64,000 nt of DNA from Ecdyonurus torrentis (lineage: Eukaryota > Arthropoda > Insecta > Ephemeroptera > Heptageniidae): positions 6,246,641 through 6,310,640 of the forward strand of contig OX439137.1 in the NCBI GenBank assembly GCA_949318235.1, in the 5' to 3' direction. Positions within the stretch are counted from its first letter, which is position 1. Every line of letters starts with the position of its first letter. Both the position numbers and the translations under genes were made by a program. Positions 14,754 to 28,019 of this stretch are shown here, in pieces. The notes under the pieces are model-generated. The model had not been told where the DNA came from and ran no database searches. It saw nothing but the letters and a program-made list of their open reading frames with translations.

Positions 14754-15046
14754 CTCTTCAGCCACCGACTTTTTTAAAAATTATGTCACTGTCGTAAATT
14801 TTAACTAAGTTTTTGTGCGGCTATTAACAAAAATAACAAAAATATGCTTCTTTTATCAAAAAAGGTTTTCTTGCTTTTGTAGACCTCCTACCCAATCTAG
14901 AATGCTCAAAATAGCGTTAAAAATCGCGTAAATTCAAGGGCGTTTTCTGGTCCAATTTTTGTAATTTTATTTAATTTTTTTGGATTTTTTATTTTTTTAT
15001 TATTATTGAATTAATTGATTTCTACTGCATTGTGGGACTGAAGAGG
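14754..15046 (+). mobile_element. Family N MITE (CTCTTCAG ends)
   Basis: The ends are CTCTTCAGCC and ggactgaagagg. It shares gtcgtaaattttaactaagt and tttttgtgcggc with the inverted copy at 39467. Confidence 0.75.
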
Positions 15047-15477
15047 TTATATTTTTGAACATAGTTTATTTTATTAATTATAATGTTATGAATGAATGTT
15101 GCTGAAAGTGAGCTACTTTAATGAGGATTGTGCATTTATTTTTGTCATATATATTTATATGACGATTTTGTGTGTGTCTGTTCTTTACGAGCCGAGAAAA
15201 AAGAATACTTTGTGTGCATACATGAGACGAAAAGAAGAAACCCATAGCATAAGATGTAGTTAAACTTTTTTTTTAATGAAACATGTATGTATATGTAGTA
15301 TATATAATAAGACACACTGCAAGAGCTTGTAAGTGCCAACTGTTGGTTTAAAATATACTTAGTGCAATGTGTACACAGTAATTAAAGTTACCAACTGAAG
15401 AAGTATAAAACTTTGCTGCAAAGACATTGTGTTGTTCTTATGGGGGAAATCAAGAACATTAATTCAGTAAATTGTAA

Positions 15478-15782
15478 GGGTGTATCCGTATGATATATCA
15501 TATTTAATGCGCTTGGATGCCATACTGGAGTAGTGAATAACATTTCTTAGCATAGGACAAACTTAGTTTTAGGCTATTTTCTTTGGGAAATCGGTTAATT
15601 TTTGTGCTATTGTTGTTTTTCTCACATACTTGAGATACTAATTCAGCATATTTACAGTATCAATGCTCTCAAAAATATTGCATAGTGTTTTTAAACTGGC
15701 AAAATGAGTTATTTTCGTATATGTCACTCATTTTATTGAGTGATCCAACATGGCATCGACTTTAACATGAATGCATACACCC
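15478..15782 (+). mobile_element. Family A MITE
   Basis: It runs from GGGTGTATCC to GCATACACCC, flanked by TATA on the right. The CRE-like site is mutated here (tatgatatatcat). Confidence 0.85.
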
Positions 15783-16244
15783 TATAATATATATTACACC
15801 TCAAAAAGTAAAGCACTAAATTTGCATCCTTATATGAGAAAACCAAGCGCTGAATTTAAATAGTAAAACATATTATCACAATCGTGTATACAATATAGTA
15901 CAGTTTAGTAATTTATTGTGGGAATATGTTTTATTATTCAAATATTGGCGCTAAATGTACAATATTATCCACATGAGGAAACCGTGCGCTGAATTTGACT
16001 GGTAAAATAAATATTATTTGAATTAAAAATATTTTAATTATGTGTACAATACTGCATAATTCATAAAAAAAAAACTAATAATAAAAAACAGGGAAAACAT
16101 AAATTTAAGACATTTTTCAGATATACGCATGAAGCATGAATGTAACTCTTCAGCACAAACCAACAACTTGGATGAAAAAAGTTTAAGCAGTACTCGTTAG
16201 TATAAACGTAATTTCATCAGTGGTAAAAAAATAGCTCTTGAGAT

Positions 16245-16574
16245 CTTAAAGCATATAAAACATGAAACAACAAGTTCTTTTTAATTGTTAAACAAAAAAT
16301 GGGGTCTACAAAACTGATGATAATTTTTACCAGAATGTAAATGTGGTCCCTCAAGAGTGTGTGAAAAAACTGTAAAATATGCAATTTGCGTGAATATTTC
16401 TGTTTAGCAAAAATTAGAATGAAAATGTTGTGCGGGTTGCATAAATAGAAATTTGTTGATCACTGCTACGGTGCTACAATTGGGTTTTGAGACCAATTAA
16501 TATTATTTGTGTAAGTCCCATCAAGTGTTTTGTGATATAAATGCTAATGTTTTCATGTAGTCTATGCCTTTAAG
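16245..16574 (+). mobile_element. Family B MITE
   Basis: The left end is degenerate and the right end is tagtctatgcctttaag. The central CRE palindrome is deleted in this copy. Confidence 0.8.
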
Positions 16575-16632
16575 AAACTTTTTTCAATAAATTTATTATT
16601 AAAAAAAAGTCTAAATAGTAACTCTTAAGGTA

Positions 16633-16811
16633 CAGTCAACTGGGGTGACTTTGTACACCCAATTATCTCTGTCTTGCGGACTCATTTTAGAAATTTGAAG
16701 AATCTTACTATTATACAAATTTGTTTTTGGTCTTGATGACATGTTTCAAAATTTTGAAATGAGTGCCCAAAGTAGAGATAAATGGGTGTTCAAAGTCACC
16801 CCGGTTGACTG
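16633..16811. mobile_element. Mariner-type MITE, 179 bp, TA target
   Basis: The ends CAGTCAACTGGGGTGACTTT and aaagtcaccccggttgactg are flanked by TA (16631-32, 16812-13). It is one palindromic unit with a short non-paired middle. Confidence 0.87.
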
Positions 16812-18019
16812 TAATTATTTCCGTGAAAGGTAAAGAAGAATAATATTAATAAAGTGAACAATTCTATCCTGAAGTCAAATTTTGCAAAATAAGAAAGAAA
16901 AAAAAAAAAAAAAAAAAAAAACGCTAAAATGTTGCAATATGTTTAACATTACAGTAGATTAATTCTGTTTCTTTTTTCTGAGCAACAAATGTAATATAAG
17001 ATGTAGACAAAAGCTTGTTAAGTAAATAACGAGGGAGGAGAATATACGTAGAGGGGTGACTGAATTGTCCAGTATTGTCATTTTATGTCAACACTTCACA
17101 CCCCTCTTTATAATATCGATTATATATATAACAAAATCGTATTAAGATAATCGGGCGATATTAACACATCAAAAGTTTCTAATACATCAATGAGTTTTTT
17201 AAAAGTCATAAAAATTTGGTTAAACATTTTTTTTTTATAAACTTTCTTAGAATTTTAACTTTTCTTTCTTTTCTTTCTTGTCATAAATTTTTAAAGTCTA
17301 TTGTTAAAATTCGTGTCGTATGATGTTAAAAAAATGAGTCACTTGAAAAATTTCACACTTCTATAGAGTTATAGATAAAGATTATATAATGTGTATATAT
17401 ATAATTATATATATTTCAAATGTAAAAAAAAAAAAGTGTTTTCTTTTCAATATTTATTTTTAGTTTACAAATTTTTAACTTCAATGTTATTTTCTGAAGG
17501 GCCAAAAATATGTATATTGTAATAAAATACCGAAAAGTGTATCTATTATATATCCTGAAAGTAAAAATTTCTGGCTGATGTAGTAGTTTTATTAAATTAT
17601 ATATTATATAATGATAAACACGTTAAGAAAAAATCTTTCAAAGCCAAAAAAAAAAAGCGTCAGAAGGATGAGAAGTTAGAAGTCCACCTATACTTCTCCC
17701 TCACCCCTATATGTAGTGTTTTTATGGTGTATTGTTTCCTTTTTCAATGAATTACAATATTTACTATTTACCAATCAATGCCAAAAACTTAAAACACGCA
17801 GCTAAGTAAATGTCGGTTGTCGTTAGAAGACTCACATCTATGAATTTTAAAAGTTTACCTCGTGCGTTTCCTTTTTTTCTTTTCTTTTCTTTTTTTCTTT
17901 TTTTTTTTTTTTTTTGTCTTAGGATTATATTTATTAATATATGTTTTGTTTTGTTTTTTGTTTTTTTGGCTTTTAAATAACTGCTTTCATGGTGATTATT
18001 GGCATTGTCTTTGCCAATT

Positions 18020-18292
18020 GGGTGTATGCGGATGACGTCATATTTAATGCGCTTGGAGACCACAGTGGAGTAGTAAATAACATTGCTGAGCATAGGAATA
18101 ACTTCGTTTTAGGCAATTTTCTTTGGGAAATCTGTTAACTTTTTGTTATTGATATTATTCTCATATACTTGAGATATTTGCAACATATTTACAGCATCAA
18201 TGCACTCAAAAACATTGCATATAGTGTTTTTAAACTGTCGAAAAGATTTTTTTTATATGCCATCCTGCCATCCTGCGTAACATAAATGCATC
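18020..18292 (+). mobile_element. Family A MITE, 3' damaged
   Basis: The left end ggGTGTATGCGGATGACGTCA is intact, but the right part is shortened near cctgcgtaacataaatgcat. Confidence 0.8.
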
Positions 18293-18309
18293 AGCACTGC
18301 TACAGAACA

Positions 18310-18311
18310 AC

Positions 18312-18358
<47 letters not shown>
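18310..18358 (+). repeat. (GA)n microsatellite
   Basis: A GA tract with one interruption, right after a truncated family A MITE. Confidence 0.95.
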
Positions 18359-18362
<4 letters not shown>

Positions 18363-18931
18363 TGCACTTATAAAACAACTTTTCATCATATCACATACCA
18401 CATTTTCTACCCTAACTTCTGATAAAGCAAACAACTTTAAAAAAACAAAAACAAATAAGAACTAGAGAAAAGTAATTAACACTAATATGATAAAAAAAAT
18501 TCAATTATAACTTTATCAAAACAATTTCAAAAAATATGATTTATATTTCATTAATCGATTGTTAATTACATGATATCGTATATAAACTTAAAATCGATAT
18601 CTCTCAATATAAAGTAAATAATATCATTTGTGAACATAATTTGTGTTCAAGGGAGATTTTTTTTTCTGTCATCAACGTGTCATGTCTACACCAATATTTA
18701 TCAGAAAATTATTTTTTCTTGATATAAGAAAAATTGATGTAAGTTAAATTGAATTTTCTTTCTTTTTTCTTTATCATGATACGTTGTCAATATCAAACTT
18801 TTCTCGTCTCACTTTTCTTTTTCTATTAATATTTTTTTTTATTGAATATAAAATTTTTATATTGTTTTGTCAAAATATTACAAATGCAATGGATGTTATG
18901 GTGATGATTTTTTTTAATAATTATTATAATC

Positions 18932-19278
18932 TTAAAGCCATAGACCACATATAAAACAACATGTGCTATTTAATAAATAAACATGAAATTGGATCTTCAA
19001 AACTGTTAACAATTTTAATTTTTACTAAAATGTTAATGTAGCCTCACGAGAGAACGTGAAAATAATGTAAAGTATGCAATTCAAGTGACTATTCATGTTT
19101 ATGACGTCAGAAACATGCAAAATTTGGTAAAAAAAAATGTTGTGCAATTTGCATAAATTGAAAATTTCTGATCACTGCTACGGAGCTGCTGGGTTTTGAG
19201 ACAAACTTATTTATGTAAGTCCCATCAAGTGTTTTGTGATTTAAATGCTTATGATTTGTTCTGGTATATTCCTTTAAG
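18932..19278 (+). mobile_element. Family B MITE
   Basis: Both ends are intact: cTTAAAGCCATAGACCACAT and ggtatattcctTTAAG. It contains TGACGTCA at 19102. Confidence 0.85.
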
Positions 19279-21344
19279 ATTTTTAGCATAACTATTTATG
19301 TTATTACAAAATAGCAACATTTTTGTGCTTTACAACATATATAGTGTAATTATTCAATGCAGCATAAATTGCGTTCCCCCCCCCCCCCCCCCCCGTGTAG
19401 AATCAAGTTCAGAGGTGGATTGCCGTTGATTAAGTTTGATCGATACTTTTCCCAAATCTGTTTTAAGCTTATGATGTAATTTTATCTAATTACCATTTTA
19501 GGGTTAAGTCACCATTGAAATGACGAAGAAATTTTTATTATTGAAAACATAAAAATTTGAAACTGCGTAATTCAACTTTAATAAGTGACACCTCGTAATT
19601 TTTACATAGATGTTGCTCATTACTTTACATATTATCAGTAGGACAAAATGATGTATTCATGGTCATTATTTTATTTTAATAATTTTAATGTATATACTGT
19701 CCCCTCATCTTAAAATTTCTTCTATTGTTTTCTTTTAATTATTGAAAAAAAAAAAAAAGAAGAAGAAGTAACTTCCCTATTGTTCAACGATTATAAGTTC
19801 CTTATTGCTTAATTGAAAACGGGAAAAATTACAGAATCGTTTCTAGAATTTTTAATTTGTTTTCCATTGTTAAGTAAAAAATTCTCCTATAAACTGCAAT
19901 TTAATAAATATTTATTCTAAATCATTAAAAAGAAAATTTAAAAAATATTAATGAATAACTTTAAAAAATCAAAATATACTAATTATTGATACGTAATGGG
20001 CCAATTTCGAAACGTTCAAAATTTTACAGCCGGGTTACAAATCTTTCATTGAACAAATTGCATAATTCTTTAGTGAATGTGAGATATTAATTACCTTATT
20101 AAATAGAGTAACCTTATATGAGTTAAAGGTGCTGTTCAACCTTAAGTCTCCAGATTATTTTGTTCTTGAAATTTAATTGTAAAAATACACATCAATTTGT
20201 GTGTAAAGCTAATAAGAATGCAGCAATTAAAAAAGAAAATTATTCCATAAAAAAAATCCGTAACAGATAATAATAATATAGTACAAGTCAAAGTATAATT
20301 AATTTACATTTAGAAATAAAAATTAAGAAGCAAAATTGGAAACAAAATTTCATATAACAATATGTAATGGCAATAGAACAATAGTTGCATGTAAAATATT
20401 TGAATGTTGAAATAGTTTTATATGTTATTAAACGTATTGCGAGTATTAAGTGCAAATTCAAACGCTATACGAAAAAAAATTCATTTTAACATTTAAAAAA
20501 AAAAAAAAGTGTGCTGCATTTAATGTCTTAAATTTTCAATTTTATTTTTTACGAAGATTTATTTACGTTTTTCATGGTTATAGATTCATATCAAAGTGTT
20601 TTATATACTTATACATATAAATTTTAGCTCACATAATTCTATCACTATATAAACCTATCTATAAATAGTAAAAAAATTAATTTACGCATATTTCCACGAA
20701 AAAAAAAAAAGAAGAAGTGAAGACGTGTATAAAGAAAATATTAATAATATAAAAACAAAAACTCTCTCTTCATTTTCTCGCACTTAACTGTGCATTTTAT
20801 TGTTTTAGGAAGCACATCGTGCTGAATATAAATGAAGGTAACTTGTGAAATGTTGATTAATTCATTGAGATTCTCAACAACGTTCGTCAGTTTGTCAAAA
20901 TAATTGACAATCAAACTATAATTTTAACCTTGTATCGGTAAAGTTGACGCAATTACTCAATGTAAAAGTAAATATTAAAGTACTTAGCAGAGTTTATGTA
21001 AGAAGAAAATTAAAATGTATTTAACGTACACTCCAATAAATAAGTATTGGAAATCTTATTTACTTATAGTTTTGTAATGTTTAAATTATTGTAGTTATTA
21101 ACGATTTTTACGTCGTAAAATGTAAATTTTGTAACGTAAAAAAAAAGTGAAGAAAGTGACGTCACAAACGTTGACTTATATTTTATTTTGGATCAAATAC
21201 TTGTGTCATCATTTACCTTTTAATCGTTATAGATTGTTGACTTTTAATAACATTATTAGCGTTAATTCAAATACAGTTTGGATCCCCGCCCCCCACACCC
21301 CCCCCCCCCCAGTTGTAGAACGAGGAAGACTATAAAAAAAAGAG

Positions 21345-21640
21345 GAGGAAGTAATTTTATTTCATATATTCTAAAGGAGGACATTGTCCTGAATCGATAC
21401 ATAATATTATGTAAATTTCTTCTTTTTTTTTTTTAGTTAATTAAGTATTTTTAATTACTTTTTAACATCAGTCACGAAATGAAACTGGCTGCAACTTATG
21501 CACGTGGGCACAGGAAAAAAGTTACATCCTGTTACGTCATTTCACGACTTTCAAAAATTATTTAAAAATACTTAATGAACCGAAAAATTAGAAATTTACA
21601 TAAATGTATCGGTTCAGTTCAGGACATAAATATAAATAAA
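21345..21640. mobile_element. Family P imperfect palindromic MITE
   Basis: Inverted arms carry attgtcctgaatcgata and atcggttcagttcaggaca, with a middle of taattaagtatttttaattac. It is shared with 36276 and 55365. Confidence 0.65.
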
Positions 21641-22829
21641 TTTAACTCCTAAAATTTGTTAGTCTTACTCATTGTGGGTGTAACAAGTAGCATACTGTAA
21701 GTACTGTAAGTACAAAGTAGAAATTTAATTTTTATATATAATATATATATACAGTTAAGTATTTATTTTATGATGATTTTCATAAATACACAGTATTATT
21801 ATATTATGAAAAAAATGGGTGAAAGATTTTTCTAAACCCTTGTAATACACAGTAATAACAATAAGTATACCAGAACCCACAACTCGAACCAATTCGTATG
21901 ACTTAAATGTTAACTTTACTATTTTAAAATACAATTGTATGCTGTACTTACAATAATTAGTACTATATCATTACACATATACTATAGATATTAAACCATA
22001 ATAACAATTTAATATATAGTATAAAATTTGATACTCATAAATCTCGCCTACTCTAATATTAAAATACAAGTGCAACACATATATGAACTGATTAATATTA
22101 ATTGCTTCGAGTGTATATATACGATGTTAATTTACATGTCAAAAAGAAAGTGGTATAAACGTGGGACCGCACACAATTTTTATATAATATAGAATGTGTC
22201 ATATGTCACCATAGGACAACATGTGTGCTAATAATATATTGTGTACACTGCTTGTCGCAAATATCGCAACATATATACTGTTGTACGATATTGATACTTT
22301 GAGTAATGTCGTATGTAATGACGCTATGTTGTTTATGTGCATTGATTTTAATGCACATGCTATACCATATTTATATACAACGTTTGGTTTTATATTTACA
22401 TATTATATTTTATATGATTTATTCATTTATGTAGTGCTCTCAAAATAAATACGGATACAAAATAATCCGTTATGCAAATTTTATCCGAATCATGATCCGA
22501 ATTATTCCATCTGGATTAATTTTTATGGGTTTTAGATCCATATCAAGACAAAATAATTGGGGGTTGGGGGAGGAGCCAATCTGATTTTTGAAGCTTATGG
22601 AAAGAATTTCTTTTGTATATTTTTGGTATATTGCTCTGGATTTTGTTTATCTTTGTTCAATATGAATTTGCATGGTTACAATTTATTCTGTGAAATTCAG
22701 ATAAACTATAACATTATCCGTAATCCAATTTCATGGAAAATCATCCAGATTTTGACAGCAATACTTTATTTATATACTGATACGTAAATAACGTATATAA
22801 TTTGTTTATATATTCATTAAGTTCTTAAT

Positions 22830-22974
22830 CATTCATTCATTCATTCATTCATTCATTCATTCATTCATTCATTCATTCATTCATTCATTCATTCATTCAT
22901 TCATTCATTCATTCATTCATTCATTCATTCATTCATTCATTCATTCATTCATTCATTCATTCATTCATTCATTA
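22830..22974 (+). repeat. (CATT)n microsatellite, about 36 units
   Basis: A pure tetranucleotide repeat. Confidence 0.97.
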
Positions 22975-23884
22975 GTCGTAAGAAGCTGAAATGTCATATC
23001 ACATCTGCAATGCTAAATAAGAGTTAGGACGTTTATGATCTTAAGTCAGTTTCAGATAGTACATTTTATAAAATCATCATCGAAGTTATATTCTAAAATA
23101 TAACTTACAATTCCTCCTACACTTATTTTTTTCAAACTAATCTATATAGCCAAACATTAAAAAAAAAAATACATGGTATAGTGCTAACATATTTACGAGA
23201 CTTCTATCTTATAAATGAGATTTAGCAATAATAATTATTAGTCTGTTAGCGCCTTAATGTTTTTATTTTATTTTATATACTACAAGTCTCTTACAGAAAT
23301 AGAGCGCCAATTTAAATTTAACTACTATACGTGTATGTGAGAGAAAACAACAACACAATTAGTCAGTATAAGAACTATACTCTTTCATATACTTTGGTGA
23401 CACATAGTTTTATTGCCACCCTCGCTCGCTCGCGTATTTGTGTGCTAAATTTTTCCAAGGTTAGACAGAAGATTTAATGAATTATCATGTTAATTAATAT
23501 GTGTCTTTACTATAGCATATTTTTCTTTAAGTTTTATTGTATGGTATTTTAAGTGTTTTTGCTCTTACATATATTTCTTTTAAAAAAAAAAAAAGTAGAA
23601 GAAGAAGAAGAAGAAGAAAAAAAGGGAATTTTATGATAATATACTGTGTTGTTTTCTAAGAAATGAATTCACGATTTTTTTTTTTCACAGAAAATTCATG
23701 AATTTATTATTAGGTATATAGAATTTAAAACATGTTTATTCATCTCTTTATCTTACAATCATATAAATAAAATAATCGTCTTTTTCAAAAGAACATAGAA
23801 AAAAACATTAAAATCTGACCCACATTTACACCTAACCCTAATAATAAAATTTGTAAGTAAATATAAATTTATTGTAATATTACG

Positions 23885-23887
<3 letters not shown>

Positions 23888-23963
<76 letters not shown>

Positions 23964-23968
23964 AGAGA
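23888..23968 (+). repeat. (GA)n microsatellite with interruptions
   Basis: GA units broken twice by agagaag and agaggag. Confidence 0.95.
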
Positions 23969-24921
23969 TCAAAATATATTAACTTATGATAACTTCAGTT
24001 TCAGTTCCTTTATTGACTGGTACATATTGATTACAAAAATATTTATACAGGAATACAATATATTTCATAATAATTTCAGGCATCATAATTCATATTATTA
24101 GGTATATATTATTATAATATTTAATAAATTTTAAATTATAGCTTAAAAAAACATACTTATATATAAGCAATGTATCAGCAATTTTATGTATATATTTTTA
24201 TACAATACTTATATAATACATGACATATTTGCTTACTAAAAATGCACAATTTAGTGCTATATTGCGAAAATATTTTATATTTCAATACAGCCAAATATAA
24301 CACTTTTTTTTTTTTGTGAACCTCATCTCTCATCTATTTGAATTTTAAGATTTTTCTTATATTTATGTAATATGTAAACAGTATATTTTTAAGTATACAA
24401 CTTTGTGTATTTTTTATATACACAATTAACATAATTATTATCTATAATTTTACATTAGGAGCGAGGCTCAAAAATAGTCTTGATCTATTTGCCTACGTTG
24501 CAATAAAGATTGTATTGGTTTATTTTATTCTTGTTGCAATTAATGGAATACAAAGCGTGATCACGTCACACATTTTGTAGATCACTTTATATACAGTTCA
24601 ATGTTAATAATTTATTTATTTATTTTTTATTTATTACTTTATATTATCCAACCAAAGCTATGTCTTATATCAGTTGGGTCAACTTAAAATACATGTTATT
24701 ACATTTCAAATAAGCGGAATAAACAAAATACTTTGTATATTTTTCCACAATTAAATAATTTTGTATAATGTTAAAAATCGGTAATGATTTCTTTGGGGAA
24801 AATACGATATTAATATATACCGTTTTACATGATATAAATTAGCATAATACCATATGGAAAGAAAACGACGGTCATACCGTTAAATGATATAAATTAATGT
24901 TTATTCTCTTTGTAATTACAG

Positions 24922-25055
24922 ATGTGAGGTACGTTCTGGACCGGAGTACATACTGCGCAGTTATACGTTCTCTCGCAATCACACGTTCCGCTTGCTGCAG
25001 TTCCATTACGCAGATGCATCATGTACTTCCCCGCAATACGTCATCACTGCTAAAG
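24922..25055 (+). CDS. APCDD1-like exon 1 (first visible): first CEVR block
   Basis: The acceptor is aattacag and the donor is aaag|gtatgt. The exon encodes 44 residues starting CEVRSGPEYILRSYTF and ending in TAKG, with the second conserved Cys in ADASCTSPQY. It enters with one leftover base, so an upstream exon must end two bases into a codon (an AGA or CGA Arg would fit family usage). GC content is well above the flanking introns. Confidence 0.88.
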
Positions 25056-27983
25056 GTATGTTAAAACGTAGATAAAATAAATTTACGTTAATTTATGATG
25101 TATTTATTTCCTATACGTTACACGATGAAAAACATTTACTATTATTGTATAGGTATAAGTCCTGTAGCTTGCAATAGGTAAGGTATTTCTACACTCTAAA
25201 AAATGTTGCATTACTTTCCTAACTTATTTAAGATTAAGTTATTATGAGTAGCTAAAATAATGCATTTTAGCAAATTATTAAAAATAGCTAATTTACGTTG
25301 CTTAAAGTTGTTTTAAGTTTATTTAAGCTATTTTAAGTTAAAATAGCTATTGCTAATAACTTGCTAAAATGCATTATTTTAGCTGCTAATAATAACTTAG
25401 GGGTGATTATCTTAAATAAATTAGTATTCGTAACTAAAGTAATGCACCAATTTTTAGAGTGATTGGTTGATTGGTTAAATTTTTTTTTTTTTTTTTTATT
25501 ATTTTTTTTTTTGGTTTTGTTATCTATAGGACCTAAAAATATGACTCAGTTTTAATAAAAACTTTAAATAATTCTATCTGGTGTAGAGTACCAGCCATCT
25601 CAATTTGAATTTAAAATCAGAATAATAATATCCGTTATTTCCTAAGCACGGCTATTTTCTCCATTAAAGCCCTTGCCAACTTACTTTTTTATCATTTAGA
25701 ATACTAGACTGATATAATTACCATACATTAATATCCATGAATTAGACACCAACACGTTGATTTTGTATTTATTTTTGTTTATTTTCCTATTTGCGGTTAT
25801 ATCACGTATCTGACGTCACAATGTACAATTCAAGTTCTTTACCCCTATCAGTACATTGTGACGTCAGATACGTGATATAACCGCAAAAAGCAAAATAAAC
25901 GAAAATAAATACAAAATCAACGTGATAGTGTCTAATTCATGGATATTAAGGTATGGTAATTATCAGTCTAGTATTCTAAATGATAAAAAAGTAAGTTGAC
26001 AAGGGCTTTATAATGATGTCTCAAAGATTTGAGTGACAAAACATTCTCCCAATAATAGTATTTTATTTTAATATAATATTTGAAGACTTTATTATTACGT
26101 AACATAGTAACAATAATACGTGTTGTTTAGGACGTGTGAAGGTACGTGGACGTTCCTGGGTGACCCCCGGAGCTGCAGAGAGTGACTACTGGCTTGAACG
26201 TGTATCAGTTTTCGCACATCACCCCAGTGCTGCCGAGGACCTAGCGAGGAAAATGAACGCTTCGTGTCCTGGCAGTGTGAGACGGAGATGGAGAACTTTC
26301 AGGGAGTACGTGGTGCTCAATATGAGCCCTGAGGAGGAGCTGGACAGTATGAGGAACGCTGCCAGTCAGTCAGAGGTAAATATATATTGTATGTGGTCGA
26401 ATGAAAGGTTTATCTGATTGACTTCGTTAAATATAAGTACACATGTTTAAAATAAATTACGTAATTTATACATTTCTATTTAAACTAGTTTTTTTTTTAA
26501 TATTATTATTATTATTGTAATATTATAGGGCATGTGCGCACACGGTATAACGTCATTATGAATGCTTTTCGATGCTCTTCTTGAGCAATGAATAACATTG
26601 CTCAGCATAGGAAAAACGTAGTTTTTGGCTATTTTCTTTGGAAAATTTGCTATTTTTTGGTTATTATTATTTTGCTTGCATACTTGAAAAACTAATTCAA
26701 ACTGTTAACAGCATCAATGCTCTCAAAAATATTGTAAAGTATTTTTAAATTGGCAAATTGAGTCATTTTCCCATACTAGCTCATAATGTTATTTAGCACT
26801 CGTTGACTTAAACATGAATGAAACCACCCTATAGAGTTACAGTACTTTAGTTAGCATATTTTTAGCTTAAATGTAATATAAATTACGTGTTTCTTTCATA
26901 CGAGTACGAGAAATTTGTATAAATATTTATCGATAAATGAAAATGTTGTACTTAACAAACATTTTTAATTCCGTGCAGTATAATTATTATTCAAAACAGC
27001 ATAAATTCTGTTTTTGCTGTAGTACGGCTATAATTATAGCATATTTATTGTTTTTTTTTATCCGTTTATTTGTAACTATGTAGGCATATAAGGATTTTAT
27101 ATAATATAGAGTGTGTGCATGAAAAAAAGCGTAGATACGTTTTTTTTTTTTTTTTTTTTTTTTTTGCATACTTATAAACCCAATTCAATCTATTAACAGC
27201 ATTAATACTCACACAAATATTGCTATGCAATTTTAAACTTGCAATATGATACGTTTTCCTAAACCGTCACAATCATGTTATTTAGTGCTCACATATGACG
27301 TCGACTTTTATATGAATGCGACCAACCTATATATTTATACCATAAGAAATACTTGCATCAATTAAAATTAAATATCATTATTTATAAAAAAAGTAATTTT
27401 AAACATCTATATTGCATTATTATATTGTGCCGTTTTGTTGATACCCTACTCATTTGCAATTTTTCTTCCTCATTTTATGTATAATGTATATGAGTGCAAA
27501 AAGTGCAAATAAATAAACTATGCCAATACTCACCGTCACTTATTTCCTAGCTGACGTCACGTCACGTGTTACGTCACGTTCCTGACGAGCTGGATTGCGC
27601 TGACCTTGTGCTACCCGCTGCCTTCCACGAGCTCCAGTTGTTGAGAGTTCAACGCCGACCGACGAGTCCTGAACACCGTGAACCTCGCCTGGAGTTGCTG
27701 CTCGGAGACGTACATAGCAGACCGGAGTCCAGACTCAGTTACCGACCCACTGCCTATCAAACACCGCTACTCAGAGCCGATCAGGTAACCAAATATTACG
27801 TATAAAGAGAAGTGACAATCTTCAAGACTTTTGGGAGTTTTAATAACTTTGATTGGCTCATAAAGGCTCTCAAAAATTATTTGAAAATCATATAATTGAT
27901 ACATTTTTGTCACATCTCCCAACCCTGTACTTGGCTACTTTATTATTTTTGTCCTCTTGTTCTTTTAATTAACGCTCGATCAC

Positions 27984-28019
<36 letters not shown>

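Larger units (their letters stand above)
19300..24921. other. Upstream of the APCDD1-like exons; no exon supported
   Basis: Holds a poly(C) run (19377-19394), one family P MITE, the (CATT)n tract and a GA tract. The missing 5' exons were searched for here without success. A 29-bp acceptor/donor-bounded segment at 20809-20837 is the only hint. Confidence 0.5.

Noticed and set aside
21275..21315. ggatccccgccccccac as a hAT terminus like the one at 6738
   Set aside because: There is no inverted partner or 8-bp duplication. It is probably a poly(C) tract by chance.
22221..22448. 75-codon hydrophobic ORF, possibly membrane protein
   Set aside because: AT-rich DNA naturally yields Ile/Tyr/Phe/Leu-rich ORFs, and no motif or splice support was seen.
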